From positions 136,351,501 through 136,415,500 of the forward strand of contig NC_084461.1 of NCBI RefSeq assembly GCF_027409185.1: a DNA stretch of 64,000 nucleotides, written 5' to 3'. Position numbers and translations under genes: made by a program. Positions 1-12,637 of this stretch are shown in pieces; the first letter of the stretch is position 1; each line of letters starts with the position of its first letter. Source of the stretch: Cynocephalus volans (Eukaryota > Chordata > Mammalia > Dermoptera > Cynocephalidae). Under the pieces are notes generated by a model that saw only the letters and a program-made list of their open reading frames with translations, had not been told where the DNA came from and did not search any database.

Positions 1-559
1 TCTTGTTGCAAACACTATTCTCATTCTCTGCAGCCCTCTGATATGCACTCTCCATTTTAAAAGGTATTTGAGAATTTCCAGGGTAGTCTTGGGTTCTTTG
101 TTGTTGTTGTTTGAGGGGTCGAGAGGCATAATGGTTGGGGTAGAGAACTTTTCCAACTGTCCAAATAGAATGCCTCGCTTCTAAGGGAAGAGAGATTAGG
201 GGAAAGCTCAGAGGACTGGGGCCAGGGAAGTAACTTAGAGAATGAAAATAGATGAGTTCAAATGAAGATGAATCAGAAATATGGGATTAAATTTCCCTGA
301 AGCCTTCAATCTTACCAGGAAATGTGCTGGATAAAATAGATTTGAATTTATCAAATGCAAAATTTTTTTTCTTTTAAAAAAGATGGGTAAGATGCTGAGC
401 ATATGCCCAGCCCTCCCACTATGAAATTAAGCACCGTCAGAGATAGCCATTGTCCCTGAGTAGGAGTCAGGTCAAAGCTGGTGCCTGCCTTAGTCCCCCA
501 GAGCTAGCATTTTCCTGTGGTTCCACCACATTAATCAGCACAGGAGACAGCAGGGGTGT

Positions 560-735
560 GGAAGGAAGGGCACCAGGCTGGAAATCAAGAGACCTGGGTT
601 CCAGCCCTGGCTCTTCCAGTAGGTCCCTTCACCTCCCTGGGCCTCAATTTTCCTAAGTTTAAATCCAAGGGCTTCAGACTACATGATCTCAAGGGTCCTT
701 TTCAGATCTCATATTTCATAATTCTCCAAAGAATA
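560..735 (+). mobile_element. MIR-type SINE
   Basis: AAGAGACCTGGGTTCCAGCC, GGCTCTTCCAGTAGGTCCC and CTCCCTGGGCCTCAATTTTC follow the MIR consensus order. Confidence 0.65.
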
Positions 736-1406
736 TCAGCAGTATGCAAAATGGCATCCCCCAAACACTGATCCTACAAGATGCTCAGTGAAAAGACAGT
801 TCAGTGGTTCCATAGGTTGTAAAATGATGCAAACGTGAACTGCCCCTGGACATCAGCATGTTAAAGATTCTGTGAAGACCTAAAGGAAAAAAAAATGTTC
901 ACCTCGATTTAACCCAACATTTTCCTAATCTTATACCATAAAACTCTTTTTGTTTTTTAAGTACTACCTATTACCCCATGAAATGTATATTGGGAAACAC
1001 TGACCTGTAAAAAAGTCAATACCTCCTCACTTCTCACCTCTGGGTTTTATCATCAGTTGTGTTTCTCTTGCCCCAGCAAAGCAGAACTTGGCGAGCTCCA
1101 CTCGGAGCTGTAGACTCTGAGCATTGTGTCCTTAAAGGAGAAAGTGGGACAGTGTGCAGTCAGACCCAGGACATCTGTGTGTTTGCAAACAGAACCAGTG
1201 CTAAGATGGAAGGAGAGTGAATGAGCTATATATTGGCACTATAGGAAGGCTACAGGTACATCCCTAACCCTGAACATCACCAGTAGAAGACCTCATAGCA
1301 CAGGAGCTTGTGTGTTTGTGGATGAAAAGAAAGAGCAGCAAGGCCATCAGAAGAACAACTCCTCTCTTGACCACTGCTTTGGAAAAAACTGTCCTCACTG
1401 AAGGGC

Positions 1407-1799
1407 TGTCTTAGTCTGCTCAGGCTGCCATAACAAAATATCTAAGATGGAGTGGCTTAAACAACAGAAATTTTTATCTTTTCAGTTCTGGAAGCTGGAA
1501 GTTCAAGATCAAGGTGCTGTCAGGGGCTGTTTCTGGGGAGGCCTATCTTCCTGGCCAGTAGACAGCTGCTTACTCACTGTATCCTCACATGACCTTTCCT
1601 CTGTGCATGAGTGTAGAGAGATCTTTGATGTCTCTCCCTCTTCTTATAAGGACACTAATCCTATCTGTTCAGGGCCCTACCCTTAAGACCTCAGATAACC
1701 TTAAATACCTCCTTAAAAGCCTTATCTTCCAATATAGTCACCTTGGGGGTTAGGAATTCAACATATGAATTTTGAGCGGACATAATTCTGTCCGTATCA
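1407..1799 (-). mobile_element. MaLR-type solo LTR
   Basis: Antisense MST/THE1/MLT1-style LTR: TCTTAGTCTGCTCAGGCTGC, AACAACAGAAATTTTTATC, GTTCTGGAAGCTGGAAG and CATATGAATTTTGAGCGGAC. No internal retroviral sequence adjoins it. Confidence 0.8.
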
Positions 1800-2554
1800 A
1801 GGAGACTTCTCGGACTGTTATAGAGAGGGAGGGAGAGAGGTGAGTTGGGGAGTTTAAGAAGCAGAAAGAGTCGGAAGAGGAAGCAACAGAAAATATCCTC
1901 CAGGGCTGCGTGAACAAAGGACAATGGTCTATTGTGCCTCCTGCCCCTTGCAGGGCCCCTGGGAAGTGCTGGGACATCAAGGGGGATGGCTTGTGCCCTG
2001 TCACCACACATGACCCTACAGGTCAGCTTGGCACAGAAGGTACAGAGCCACTTGCCTTCAAGATCACGTGGACTTGGACAAGGAGGGTATCAGAAGAGAC
2101 TTTGTGGACACAAAGTCCAAGCCACCTACCAACTGCACAAGACCTCAGGACATTTCCCCACATTCCAGGACAAAGAAGAGCCCCAGCGATGGTGAAAATT
2201 AATCTCCCCACCACCCAGAACAATGAAATCTTGCAGCCGATTAAATGTGTTTTGGAGAAATAAAACAAATACAACACACACTTTGTGTTTTGGAGGAAAT
2301 TTCACAGCTGACACTCTGATGCTACTAGTTATGGGCAGGGATATAATCCACACTGAGCAAGGTGGGAGGGAAGGCCACTAAGTGCTGGTCCAGGTCTTGG
2401 TGAAAAAGATTTGGGGATTCCAAGTAAGGGTCAACCAATGAAAAGTCTTAGACAGGATTTGTATTGATCAGCAATATAGGCCTGACCCCATCAGGACAAC
2501 CAGGCCCCAGTAATTCACCCCGACTTCACCACTCTCGTTGGACTTAATGGGAGG

Positions 2555-3003
2555 TGTATTCATTTCCTGTGCTGCTATAGTAAATTACTCCAAACCTGGC
2601 AGCTAAAAACAACAGAAATTTATTCTCTAACAGTTCTGATGGCCAGAAGTCTGAAATCAAGGCATCAGCAGGGCTGCACCCCCTCCCGAGGCTCTAGGGG
2701 AGAGTCTGCTCCCTGCCCCTTCCAGCTTCTGGAGCAGCTGCATTCCTCAGCTTGAGGCCACATCACTCCAATTGTGGCCTCCCTCTTCATGCCACCATCT
2801 CCTCTTCTGTGTCTGTCTCAACACTTCCTCTGCCTCTCTCTTATAAGGACACATGTGATTGCATTTACGGTCCACCCGGTAATCCAGGATAAGTTTCTCT
2901 TGTTGGGATCCTGAACTTAATCACATCTTTTGCAAAATAAGGTAACACAGGTTTCTGGGATTTGATGAGGATATCTTTTGGGGGGCTATTTTCAGCCTAC
3001 CAT
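2555..3003 (-). mobile_element. MLT1-type solo LTR
   Basis: Antisense: TTTCCTGTGCTGCTATAG, AACAACAGAAATTTATTCTC, CTCTTATAAGGACACATGTG, GGTAATCCAGGATAAG and TATTTTCAGCCTACCA. Confidence 0.8.
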
Positions 3004-4444
3004 GGTAGGGTCAAGGCCATGGGAAGCTTGGCCAAGTGTGATTCATTCCACCACCAGACAAGCCCACCACCATAGCACCTGGTACAAGGCCTGGACACAG
3101 GTGGCTTTTGATATTTGCTGAGTGAAGATTTTGTTGGTTAAAGAACAATATGATGAGAACTAAAGTCAAGGGTTGGGCTTACCCTTGAGAGAACTTAACC
3201 CAGTGGACCCTAAATTTCTGGATTCTTTTTGACTAGATAAACTTACACACACAGAGGGGAGCAGGTGGACACGCACAGAAAGAAATCCACATAGAACTCC
3301 CAACTTTTCCAATTGTCCACTGAGAAGAGTGAAAGAAAATGCCAGTTACTTTCATAATAACTTCATAAAAGAAAGAACGTTTTAAGACCAAAAGGAAAGT
3401 CGTTACCTCAGAAAAAAGGACAGTCCTTAAAATTAAATAAATCTAGCATCCTTAAAAATTCACTTCACCGTCCTTTTTTTCCCTCAGCTTGCGACAAATG
3501 AAAATTCCATCATAGACCTACAGCAGTGTGCAAATAGGCATTTGGAAGCAACTGCAGAGAAAAAATGTTGGAAGAGAAAAAGCCACTCGATTCTAGGAAT
3601 GAGAAAACAAGCACCTGTTGTTGAGAGAGCCTTCCCCTCCCGAAAATGCCCCAAACTGACCATCAGAACTCTAAGGCATCATCCTATGACCCTTTCCCTG
3701 GCCACGACATAACCACTGCAGCCTCCTGTCAGGACCGAGTGTGAACACAGGGGAGCCCCTTGGGATATCCCACCTGTGAGGTTAGACTTGCTGATATCCA
3801 ACAAGCTGGGCCCTTCCCTCCTGCCTTTGCCCTTCAGACTTCTTCCCTTTCACTAACCAACTCAGCCTCTGCCCACTGCTGCTTCTCACAAGTGCTGCCT
3901 CTTCCAAAGTACTGATGTAATTAATGTTCCAGAGGCCTTTGCCATGTCAGTGCTTGTCACTCCTCACCTGCCAGCCTCACCAGGCAGGCCTGTGGCACAT
4001 GCACAGGTACTCCTATGCACACACATAGCCCCTTTACCAGGGAGCTGCCCTGCCTGTGCAAGCAGCATCAAATGTGTCTCTGCTCCCTGCCTCTAGGTCC
4101 AGGTAAGGTGAGCCCCACAGTGCTGTTGCTGGGGAAGCCAGCCAAGGAAAGATGCACGTTCTGCCTGGTGCAAAGTAACCATAGGGATTTCACTGCTGGT
4201 TCCACAAAACTTTCAGGACACCTTGCAGAAAGAAGGAGGTCCACTAGTGCCCCTAAAGCCAAGCCCGACAAAGCCCCTTGAACTAGACAAAAAGCCCCCT
4301 TTAAATCCTTGGGAAGAACTTAGGACCTAGTATATTGCTGATTGACTTGGAATTCACACAACAATTTGGAGGACAAAAAAGACCAAATGTCTTCAACACA
4401 AAGCAGACCCCTTTGACTCGGTCAAGGTCAAGTCTATAAATTCT
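3004..4444. other. Intergenic, nothing firm recognised
   Basis: A MIR tail may remain near 3070-3125. Otherwise no gene, structured repeat or splice-consistent exon is seen. Confidence 0.5.
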
Positions 4445-4600
4445 AAGAAAACACCAGAGATCCATCCACACGTTAGGTATAAGAATGTTCATTACAGGTA
4501 TAGATAATAGCCAAGGGTTGGAAAAATGGAAATATTAACATATTGGAATCTCTTGCAGCTAATAAAATCTACCCTGTAAAAGAATTCTTAATGCATTTAA
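4445..4600 (+). mobile_element. Short old L1 fragment
   Basis: GAATGTTCATTACAGGTATA, AATAGCCAAGGGTTGG and AATGGAAATATTAACATATT. This is the pattern of the L1 ORF2/3'UTR boundary, strongly decayed. Confidence 0.4.
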
Positions 4601-5409
4601 AAACTAGTCTCTGTCATGCTCGCTGTACAATGATAAGGTGAGATACTAGTTGCTGTCTGTTCTCACTGTGTGGAAGAATCGGGCAGAACAGAGCTGCTGT
4701 GTTCTGTTGCTCTCCCTCCCACACAGCAAAGACTGTGCTCACTGGCCTCAGGGGAGATATGTGAGGCAGGGCAACTCCCTTTTGGGTTTTTGTTCCAAAT
4801 TTTAAATTCACTAGGGCAATTTGCGGGGGGAAAGGCAGAAGGTGTTGATGGGGAGAGACAGGTGAGAGAAGAGGTGATGGGAGGAAGATTTGCGGGAACC
4901 GTCCCTTGCCTCCCTCCTCTCTTCCCACCCCCCACCTCCCCCCCACACACACCACAGGCAAATGGTGGTCCTCAGGCGAAGGCGGCAGTGTGTCCCCATG
5001 CACTCTACCCTGAGCTCCACCCCCACCCCATCCTCACAGAGATCCCCTTGCCACGCCCCTGCACAGAGCCTGCAGCAGGCCCGACTTCCCGGAACCTCAC
5101 ACATCCCTGAAGCAAGACAAGACTTTTCACTATTTCCAGACCAGTTCTAGGAAAACTCAAAGTGTGGGCATGGAGAGCCCACCAGTGAGATAGGGTAGGT
5201 GCACAGAGTCAGAAAATACTTGATATAAAGAACTAACTTGCCTTTTTTTTTTTTACATGCCCCAATTCATAAAATAAAATTAGACCTGATGATAAGAGCA
5301 AAGTGAAAAAAACAGGTCACAAAATGCTGCAGTCTATATCCTCCCAATTTTGTATTTTAAAAAAAGGGTATATATGTATGGATGTATATTTATGCAGACA
5401 CACGCACAC

Positions 5410-5640
5410 ACTCCTAAGATGTATTGAGTATTTACGAGGTGCCGAGCAGAATCCACCCACTGACATAACTCTCCAGACAGCCCCATGAAGGACAAAATGC
5501 CATTATCCTCATTTTGCAGATCAGGAAACTGAGGCACAAGGAAACCAAGTAGCTCACTCATGGCCATGCAGCTAACAGGCATCAGAAGGAGGTTTCAAAC
5601 CTAGTTGTTCTGACTGTAGAGTGCCCCACCTTCTATAGCT
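5410..5640 (-). mobile_element. MIR-type SINE
   Basis: Antisense MIR: CATTTTGCAGATCAGGAAAC, TGAGGCACAAGGAAACCAAG and CATGCAGCTAACAGGCATC. Confidence 0.7.
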
Positions 5641-6569
5641 CCCATCGTCCATGTCACCCCTAGTTGAGGGCCCCTCTGCAGATTGAACACTGGGAGCATA
5701 TACACTGAAAGGTTCATAGCATAACCTTGGTAGTGGAATCATAGGCAATGTTAATTTTTCACTGGGTTCTGGTCCATATTTTCTGTAATGAACATCCGTT
5801 ACTTTTATAATTAGAGAAAAATTAATTTGTGTTTCCTGAGATCCCAAGATGTTCCTGAAGTTCAGAACAGCCCCAAGGGAGGGTAAGTCTTCCAGCACAG
5901 CCACAGCCAGCTCAAGACCTGCCCCCTTGCTAGGCTCCTTCCCCTTCGGTCCAGGCCAGCTCCTGGCCAGCAGAACTGAGTCCACCTGCCTCTTTGGGGA
6001 CCAGGAGAGGGAGACCCATAGACATGGAGTTTAGTTGAATAGCTTTCTCCCTCTCTTCAAAGAGCCTAAAAGAAAACCCAAAGGCAGGTCCTGGTGGCAC
6101 TCAGTCTCCCACCACTATAACCAAACTCTGATGGTGTGGGTGGGCTCCTGGGGGCTGTCAGGCTGCAGAAGGGTCAGCCTTGCAGACCCAAGGCTGAGGG
6201 GCCGCCAGCCCTGGCCCTAATGGCAGGTCCCAGCCAAGGAGAAAGACCCCTGCCCAGACCAGAGCTGGAAAAGGAGGGTTGGACTCTGCCGAGTGAGGAC
6301 AGTCTACTGAGAGCTAGAGGAGAGGATAGAAATTTTCCTGATTGTCACAAATAGATGTGGGCAGTGCCCAGCGACTTCCATCCATCCCTGAGGACCCAGG
6401 TCAGCCTTGGGAAGCTTAGCCACCCCATCCCAGGTACCTTTTGAGAGCTCTGCTTATTGGTGCACTGCCCCAGAGGCCTCTTTTCTGTCCTGGCTGGGAC
6501 ACCTTTCTAACTTGTCTTGAAAGCTTCTCTCTCCTTTTTCCAACATGTAGTCTGTCTTCAGTACTCCAT

Positions 6570-6740
6570 TCCAAGAGTTCCGAGAGCCCAGGAAGTCTTT
6601 TCCTGCCTCAGGGCCTTTGCACTTGCTATATCCTCTGCCTGGAGCACTCTTCATAAGATAAGGCTGGGCCTTCAGGTCTCAGCTTGGAGTCACCTCCTCC
6701 AGAGCCTCCTGACCACCCAAGCCAGGTCCTGAACACAGCA
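6570..6740 (-). mobile_element. L2-type LINE fragment
   Basis: CCTGCCTCAGGGCCTTTGCA, CTCTGCCTGGAGCACTCTTC and CCTCCAGAGCCTCCTGACC are classic antisense motifs of this ancient LINE. Confidence 0.65.
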
Positions 6741-6892
6741 TCCCCAGGCCAAAGATCACAATCCCAAAAGAATGAAACTGGCCTGGTGTCAGTGGATGAA
6801 TGGCCATCAGCAGTGGGCTTCTGAGCTGGGCAATGATGGGGAGGAGTGGGGACTGTATCAGACCAGAAAGTGGGTACCCCATCTGTATAAGT

Positions 6893-7271
6893 CCATTTGT
6901 GTTGCTATAACAGAAATACCTGAGACTGGGTAATTTATAAAGAATAAAGGTTTATTTGGCTTACTATTCCGGGACAGCTGTGTCTGGCATGGGCCTCAGG
7001 CTGCTTCTACTCATGGCGGAAAGCAACAGGCAGCCGGCAGGTACAAGCAGATCACATGATGAGAGGAAGCAAGAGAGAGAGGGGAGGTGCCAGCGTCTTT
7101 TTAAACAACCAGCTCTTGTGGGAACTAATAGAGCGAGATCTCCCTCAGGCCCCCCCACCCCCAGGGAGAGCACTAATCCATTCATGAGGGATCTGCCCCT
7201 GTAATTCAAACTGCCACATTGGAGATCAGATTTGCATGAGTTCTGGGAGGACAATACATCCAAAGTCCATC
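6893..7271 (-). mobile_element. MaLR-type solo LTR
   Basis: Antisense: TGTATAAGTCCATTTGTGTT, GACTGGGTAATTTATAAAG, CTCATGGCGGAAAGCAA and TTCATGAGGGATCTGCCCC. THE1/MST-like. Confidence 0.78.
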
Positions 7272-7274
7272 ACC

Positions 7275-8225
7275 ATCTGAAGGCCACTGTGCAGCCCCAG
7301 CCAGGGTGCTGCCTTTCCAAGAGAAGTCAGAAACCTGGATTTCCATGCGAACTCTTTTGATTATTTATGTCTGCTTCCATGTGCTGTCATAGGCACCCAC
7401 AAAGACTGCTCCCCTGAGTCCTGTCATTGAGCTCCACCCACCTCAGCCTGAACTTCCCTCCTGGCAGCTCCTGGTCCCTCACCCCACACCCATGGCCAGG
7501 CCTTGCTCCTCTCATGCCTCTCCTCAGCTCCATACCCCATGCCCAGGATGTGCCTAGTGTACTGGCCCTGGCCTTTCTGGTCCCACTGCCCAAAGAGCAA
7601 ATGTGGGAACCCCTCCTATAACCTGTGAGAAAAAAGGAGCCCAGGGCCCCAGGAGGGTTTTTCAAAGGCTGCCAACCCCATGAGAGTGCCCAGCAGCCTT
7701 CCTTGCCAAATCACCAGGGAACACAGACAAATGCCACCCCCGCCCCTCGAGTTGGTGAGCTATTTCCCACCACATCCTGTCCTCCCACCCGCAATCTGCA
7801 AACCAGCATATGTGCCTCTATTTCACTAATTGCAGGCTGACGGATGGGGCTGCAGCAGCGTTCTGGCTTCTGAATACTAGCAATCAGAAGCCAGACTGGA
7901 GCTTTGCGAAGGCACTACCTGGACCCAATGGGAGCTGACACCTCCCCAGTTCCATGAACCCTGGGGCACTTCAGTCTGGAACTGATTCTAATATTTTTCC
8001 CAGCTCAGGAGCTCAGCTCCTAAATTCCCCAGGAAGGAACTTCCAGCTAGAATAAGGCTGGCAACTCCGGACACCACCAGGCTTTTTCTCCAATAGTCCA
8101 CAGAGTGACAGCCAAGATATTCCAGCTATGGAGGGGATGGAAGGGAGTCAAGTGAGGTGATGCCCCCTGCCTGGATGTCTGATTCCAGGCTGAAATCAGG
8201 GTGCAAAAGCAGGGGTGCATTCATT
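7275..8225. other. Intergenic, nothing recognised
   Basis: GC-moderate sequence with short chance open frames only. Confidence 0.5.
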
Positions 8226-8229
8226 AGTT

Positions 8230-8850
8230 CAACATCTGCAAAAGCACTGCTGACATGGGCTGAGTGGTTCCCAGGCACCAGGTGCTCTATACATGTTAGC
8301 TTGTTTAATTCTCACAGTAGCCTTGTGAGGTTGGCAATCCCATTTGCCTTATTCAGACAAGGAAACTGAGGCACAGAGCAGTTAAGTAACTTTCCCAAAG
8401 TCATGTAGTCTCTTAGTCTGTCTGGGCTGCTATAACAAAATACTATGGATTGGGTGGCTTGTAAACAACAGAAATGTATTGCTTGCAGTTCTGGAGGCTG
8501 GAAGTCCAAGACCAAGGTGCTGGCAGATTCAGTGTCTGGTAAGGGCCTGCTTCCAAGTTCATAACCAGCTGTCTTCTTGCTGTGTCCTCACATGGAGGAA
8601 GGAGCAAGAGATCTCTCTGGAACCTCTTTTATAAGGGCTGTAATCCAATTCATAAGAGCTTGGCCCTCAAAACCTAATTACCTCCTAAAGTCCTTACATA
8701 TACCCTCTCATTGAGGATTAGGTTTCAGTATATGAATTTGGGGGGAACACAAACATTCAGTCTACAGCACGTGGCTAATAAATGACAGAAAAGTATTAAA
8801 CCCAATCAGTCTGGTTCCAAAGCCCATACTCTTAACTGCCACATTGTACC
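8230..8850 (-). mobile_element. MIR-type SINE split by the 8.4-kb LTR
   Basis: The left part has CAAGGAAACTGAGGCACAGA and AGTTAAGTAACTTTCCCAAA. The right part resumes with GTGGCTAATAAATGACAG and CCCATACTCTTAACTGCC. Confidence 0.8.
8409..8769 (-). mobile_element. MaLR-type solo LTR inserted in a MIR
   Basis: Antisense: TCTTAGTCTGTCTGGGCTGC, AACAGAAATGTATTGCTTGC, TCCTCACATGGAGGAAGGAG and GGGGGGAACACAAACATTCA. MIR sequence continues on both sides (8230-8408 and 8770-8850). Confidence 0.82.
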
Positions 8851-9039
8851 TGTCAAGAATCTACTGCGGATACTGCAGATGCATATTAATTCACACGGAA
8901 ACATGTTCACCATCTATTATTGAGTAAAAAAGAAAGTGGCAGAAGAATGTATAGAGTGCAATTCCTTTGGGAGGAAAAATATATATATGAACACATAGTT
9001 GCAGCCACTAGGATGTAAAAGGTCATGTCATGTGACGAT

Positions 9040-9190
9040 GGGGTGGAGGATGGTGGGTACAGGGTGGACCTGAGAGTCAGACACATTCCCACTGAATCCA
9101 CGGACTCCACTCATTGCCCACGTGGCCATTTCCAGCAAGTCACTTACTCTCCCCTAGCCTCAGTTTCCTCACCTGTAAATGAGAAGCCAC
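9040..9190 (+). mobile_element. MIR-type SINE
   Basis: GGACCTGAGAGTCAGACACA, CAGCAAGTCACTTACTCTCC and CTCAGTTTCCTCACCTGTAA. Confidence 0.65.
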
Positions 9191-9234
9191 ACCTAAAATC
9201 ATCAGTGTGTGGATTAAACACAAAAGACGCCTAG

Positions 9235-9505
9235 TGTACGATTCCAGTTACATGAAACGTCCAGAAAAGGCTAACCTACAGAGACAGAAAATAGATTAGT
9301 GCTACCTGGAGCTGGGGGTGGTAGCCAAGATTAACTGTAAATAAGCCTGACAGATTTTACCAGCGTGATGGAAATATTCTAAAGCTAGACTATGCTGATG
9401 GTTGTACAATTTGGTAAACTTATTAAAAAATCTTTGAATTAAAATGGGTGGATTTTATGGTATATAACTTACAATTCAATAAAGTTCTAAAAAATTATAG
9501 AAAGT
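9235..9505 (+). mobile_element. Old L1 3'UTR end
   Basis: TTCCAGTTACATGAAACGTC, ACAGAAAATAGATTAGTGCT, GTACAATTTGGTAAACTTA and a terminal TTACAATTCAATAAAG. Confidence 0.65.
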
Positions 9506-10427
9506 AGCTAATATATAATTGGCCTGAACAGTAGAGGTGATTATTACCATTATCATTGTTAGTGAAATTATTTACAGGCTTATGAAGTGATATTCCCAGT
9601 GAATTATGTATTTTTTTTGCTTATCTGTATTTTCACGTTTGTACAAGAAATATGTATCTCGTCGGTAACAAGAAGAGAAAAAGAAAAACTCAATTTTATT
9701 CAAATATCATTGAAGAAAAGGATTCTATTATCTTGGGGGCAATTTTCATTTTCTCCCTTTGGCTTTTTTTCTGTTTGCAATAGTGAATATGTACTACATG
9801 GATAAGAGTAGATTGCCGTTTTCATAAATGCTTATTTTATATTCAACTTTGTGCTAGACACCATGAAGCATACACAGTAACAGAAGAGGTTGCCCCCTAG
9901 GGTCTTTCCATCTGGGTAACGGCAGGACAGATAATGGACCAATCTAGAAAGTTGAAGAACAAGCAGAAAGTCTGTGCTAAGAAACCAAATGTGTTGTCCC
10001 CAGCAGGACTAGAGGACCCCAAGGAAGAGGAACCCACTGGCTGAGGTATGTCAAAGCGTTCCTGCAGCAGGAAGCCTGGAGCAGGGCCTGAGAAGATGGT
10101 CAAAGAGGAGGAATTCCACGCACTCCATAATATTAATTGACCACCACCTCTAAGCCAGACCCTACTAGGAGCCGGTGATGCATGGTGACAGGACTAACAC
10201 AGTCCATTCCCTGTGATGCCACACTCCCCAGGCAGAGGTTCGGAGGGGGGTCTCTGGAGCCTGCCACCTTCAGCCTTGCTCTGAGTGCCAGGCTGAGCAT
10301 GTGTTGGCACAGCCAGCCCTGAGGACAGCACTCACCAAGTACCCTGTGCCTGGCCAGTTTCCCTGTGCCTGCAGAAAGCAGGGAGGTGAGAACCTTCGCC
10401 CTGGGACTTCCTGCTGCCCAGGAAGAG

Positions 10428-10483
10428 TTAGAGAAGAGGCAAGAGTTAGAGAAGAGTTAAAGAAGGGCAAGAGTTAAAGAAGG
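10428..10483. repeat. Short tandem repeat, unit like AAGAGTTAGAGAAGGGC
   Basis: Four imperfect units of GAAGAGTTAGAGAAGAGGC type in a row. Confidence 0.75.
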
Positions 10484-10494
10484 CCCAGAATTAT

Positions 10495-10830
10495 GACAAG
10501 GTCTGTGTTCTGGTCCCAGCACTGCCACTGATTCCCAGGAGTAAATCCCTTCCCTCTCCAGACATCAGTTTCCCCATCCATATGAGAGGGTTATGTTATA
10601 CGCCTCAGCTCTGCAGCCAGACCTTCCAGATTCAAGCCCAGCACGGCCACTTAACCAGCCCCTTGACCTTGGCGAACTTACTGAGGCTCCAGGAACTCCA
10701 GTTTCATCTTCTTAACATATGGGAGAAATAATAGCACCTAACTCAGGGAGGTTTTGAGGAGTGGGGAAGATGAAATGAGGTAATGCATAGAAAGCTCATA
10801 ACAGGGTGCAAAGCATGTACTCGGCATATG
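10495..10830 (+). mobile_element. Two adjacent MIR-type SINEs
   Basis: ATCAGTTTCCCCATCCATAT ends the first. CTCTGCAGCCAGACCTTCCA, CCTTGACCTTGGCGAACTTA and TGAAATGAGGTAATGCATAG follow in the second. Confidence 0.6.
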
Positions 10831-11227
10831 AAAACTACAGGTGCAGCTGTCTTCCAGGTCTACCACAGGATGGCTCTAGGAGATTCCAAATTCCTGGGGA
10901 AGATCGCGAGGTATCAAATAGCACCAGCCCGGTAAATGCAAATCTCATAGATGAGGATGACTAGAACATCGGAGGGAGAGAGGCTGTAAAACAGGGTGAG
11001 GAAAGCAAAAGACGGTATTATATTCCTCCAATTAGCTTCTCTGGCCCCTTACCCACATACTCGTTCCAGCACTGCCACCTGCTGGCAGGAAATGAGCTTT
11101 GCAAGAAAAGAGCCCTTTTGCACTGGCTGGGGGATCTGGAATAAACCTTTAATCCTAGCACAGGAGCGTTAGCAAAGGAGCTGGAGAGGTGTGGGATGTT
11201 TCCATTGCAAAGGTTTTGGTAGAAGGA

Positions 11228-11430
11228 ATTGGGGCTCTGGAGCTATGAGACCTGAGTTCAAATCCCAGCTTTTCTACTTACCATCTGTGACACTTTGGAT
11301 AAACTGTTTAACCTCCCCAGGCCTCAGTTTTCTCACCTATGAAGTGGGAGTAAGTGTCTCATTCTAGGGTGATATGCATGTAAAGTACCTGACGTAGATG
11401 AGACCTCTATAAAGGCTGCTTTTCCCTAGA
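11228..11430 (+). mobile_element. MIR-type SINE
   Basis: GGGCTCTGGAGCTATGAGAC, AGTTCAAATCCCAGCTTTTC and GGCCTCAGTTTTCTCACCTA. Confidence 0.7.
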
Positions 11431-11509
11431 TCTCTCCTCCCGTCACACACCACCCAGGGCATGTTGAAGGTGAGGCACAGTCCTCAAGCTCTGGTTTGTA
11501 TAATCATCT

Positions 11510-11655
11510 CCAAGTGCTTGTCAAACATTCAGATGCTCAGGCCCCACTGATCTTGCTCTGAGTCAGTTCTCCTAGGGTGACAGGCTAGGTGTCTGAATTG
11601 TAGCAAGCTCCCATGAGATGCTTATGCCTGCCAAGATTGAGAGCCCCTGGAATAG
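11510..11655. mobile_element. hAT-type non-autonomous element fragment (MER5/MER20-like)
   Basis: CATTCAGATGCTCAGGCCCC, ACTGATCTTGCTCTGAGTCA and AGATTGAGAGCCCCTGGAAT recall small hAT-Charlie elements. Termini are not resolved. A related fragment may lie at 18650-18790. Confidence 0.35.
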
Positions 11656-12010
11656 TGCAAGAACACTATACTAGAGTTCCAGCCCTGACTCTCCCAGAAG
11701 TGCATTCCTTAGCCTCTCTCGGTCTCCATTTTCCCACCCATTAAGTGGGATCAAGAGTGCTGCCTGGCATGCCTGTGGGGGTAGGGAGGATACATGTTTT
11801 GGAAACTGTGGTGCCAATGCTGACAGGGTAAGCAGGATAGTGGGGTGCTTGCCCCTCATGGGCTCTCTCCTTGAGAGTGAGTGGCTTGGGAGAGATGAGG
11901 CCACTGGAGTCAGGGTGCGGATAGAGATATGTGATGGCAAGGAGAAGCAGGTACAGTTCCCTGAGGCCATTCCTGGAATGGCCAGGGTGCAGGAGGCCGT
12001 GGCTGTGGGC

Positions 12011-12637
12011 TACCTGCAGTGGGAATAAAAATACATGATGTGGTGGTAATGACAGCCTAGTCTGAGGCTCTGATAAACAGACTCTCAGAGTCTGTTCTTG
12101 TATAAATTATGAGCAGGAACTGGTCACCCATGAGCTATGTAACCTGTACCAGCAAGGAAGATCAGGAGGTGAAGAGAGAATTCCAGCTGTGGGACCTCAG
12201 GAGCCACCACAACAGGCTGGTCTTTCCTAAGAAGCCAGTTGGGAGAGTGGTGCGAATCCTGGATATTCCTAGAGCGGCAGCCCCTCCATTCCCCTGGGGC
12301 CCTCCCCGTCACCTTTCTCTCCTGGGTGTTTGTATCCTGGCTAGACTCATAGCCTCCATGCACCCTGGAGACAGATGGGGATCTCCATTTGCAGATGGTA
12401 GAATCAAGGTCTGGAGAGAAGGAAGTTGCTTGCCCAGCATCTATTAGTGAATCCTCAGCCCAAGCCTCCCTCTAAGTCTTCACAACATTTACAGAGTAGG
12501 CAGGGCAGGATTATTATTTCCATCACAGATCCAGATCAGATATGGTATGTAATTTAGCCAAGAACACACGGCAGAGTTCAGCCTCGACTAGGCTGTCATT
12601 ACCACCACATCGTGTATTTTTATTCCCACTGCAGGTA
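12011..12637. repeat. 52-bp inverted repeat with 523-bp spacer
   Basis: 12011-12062 (TACCTGCAGTGGGAATAAAA...) and the reverse complement of 12586-12637 agree at 51 of 52 positions. The spacer has no recognised element or gene. The ends do not match transposon termini I know. Confidence 0.9.

Noticed and set aside
4670-5110. Overlapping open frames on both strands, up to 146 codons
   Set aside because: Caused by C/CA-rich low complexity around 4915-4955; no conserved protein features.
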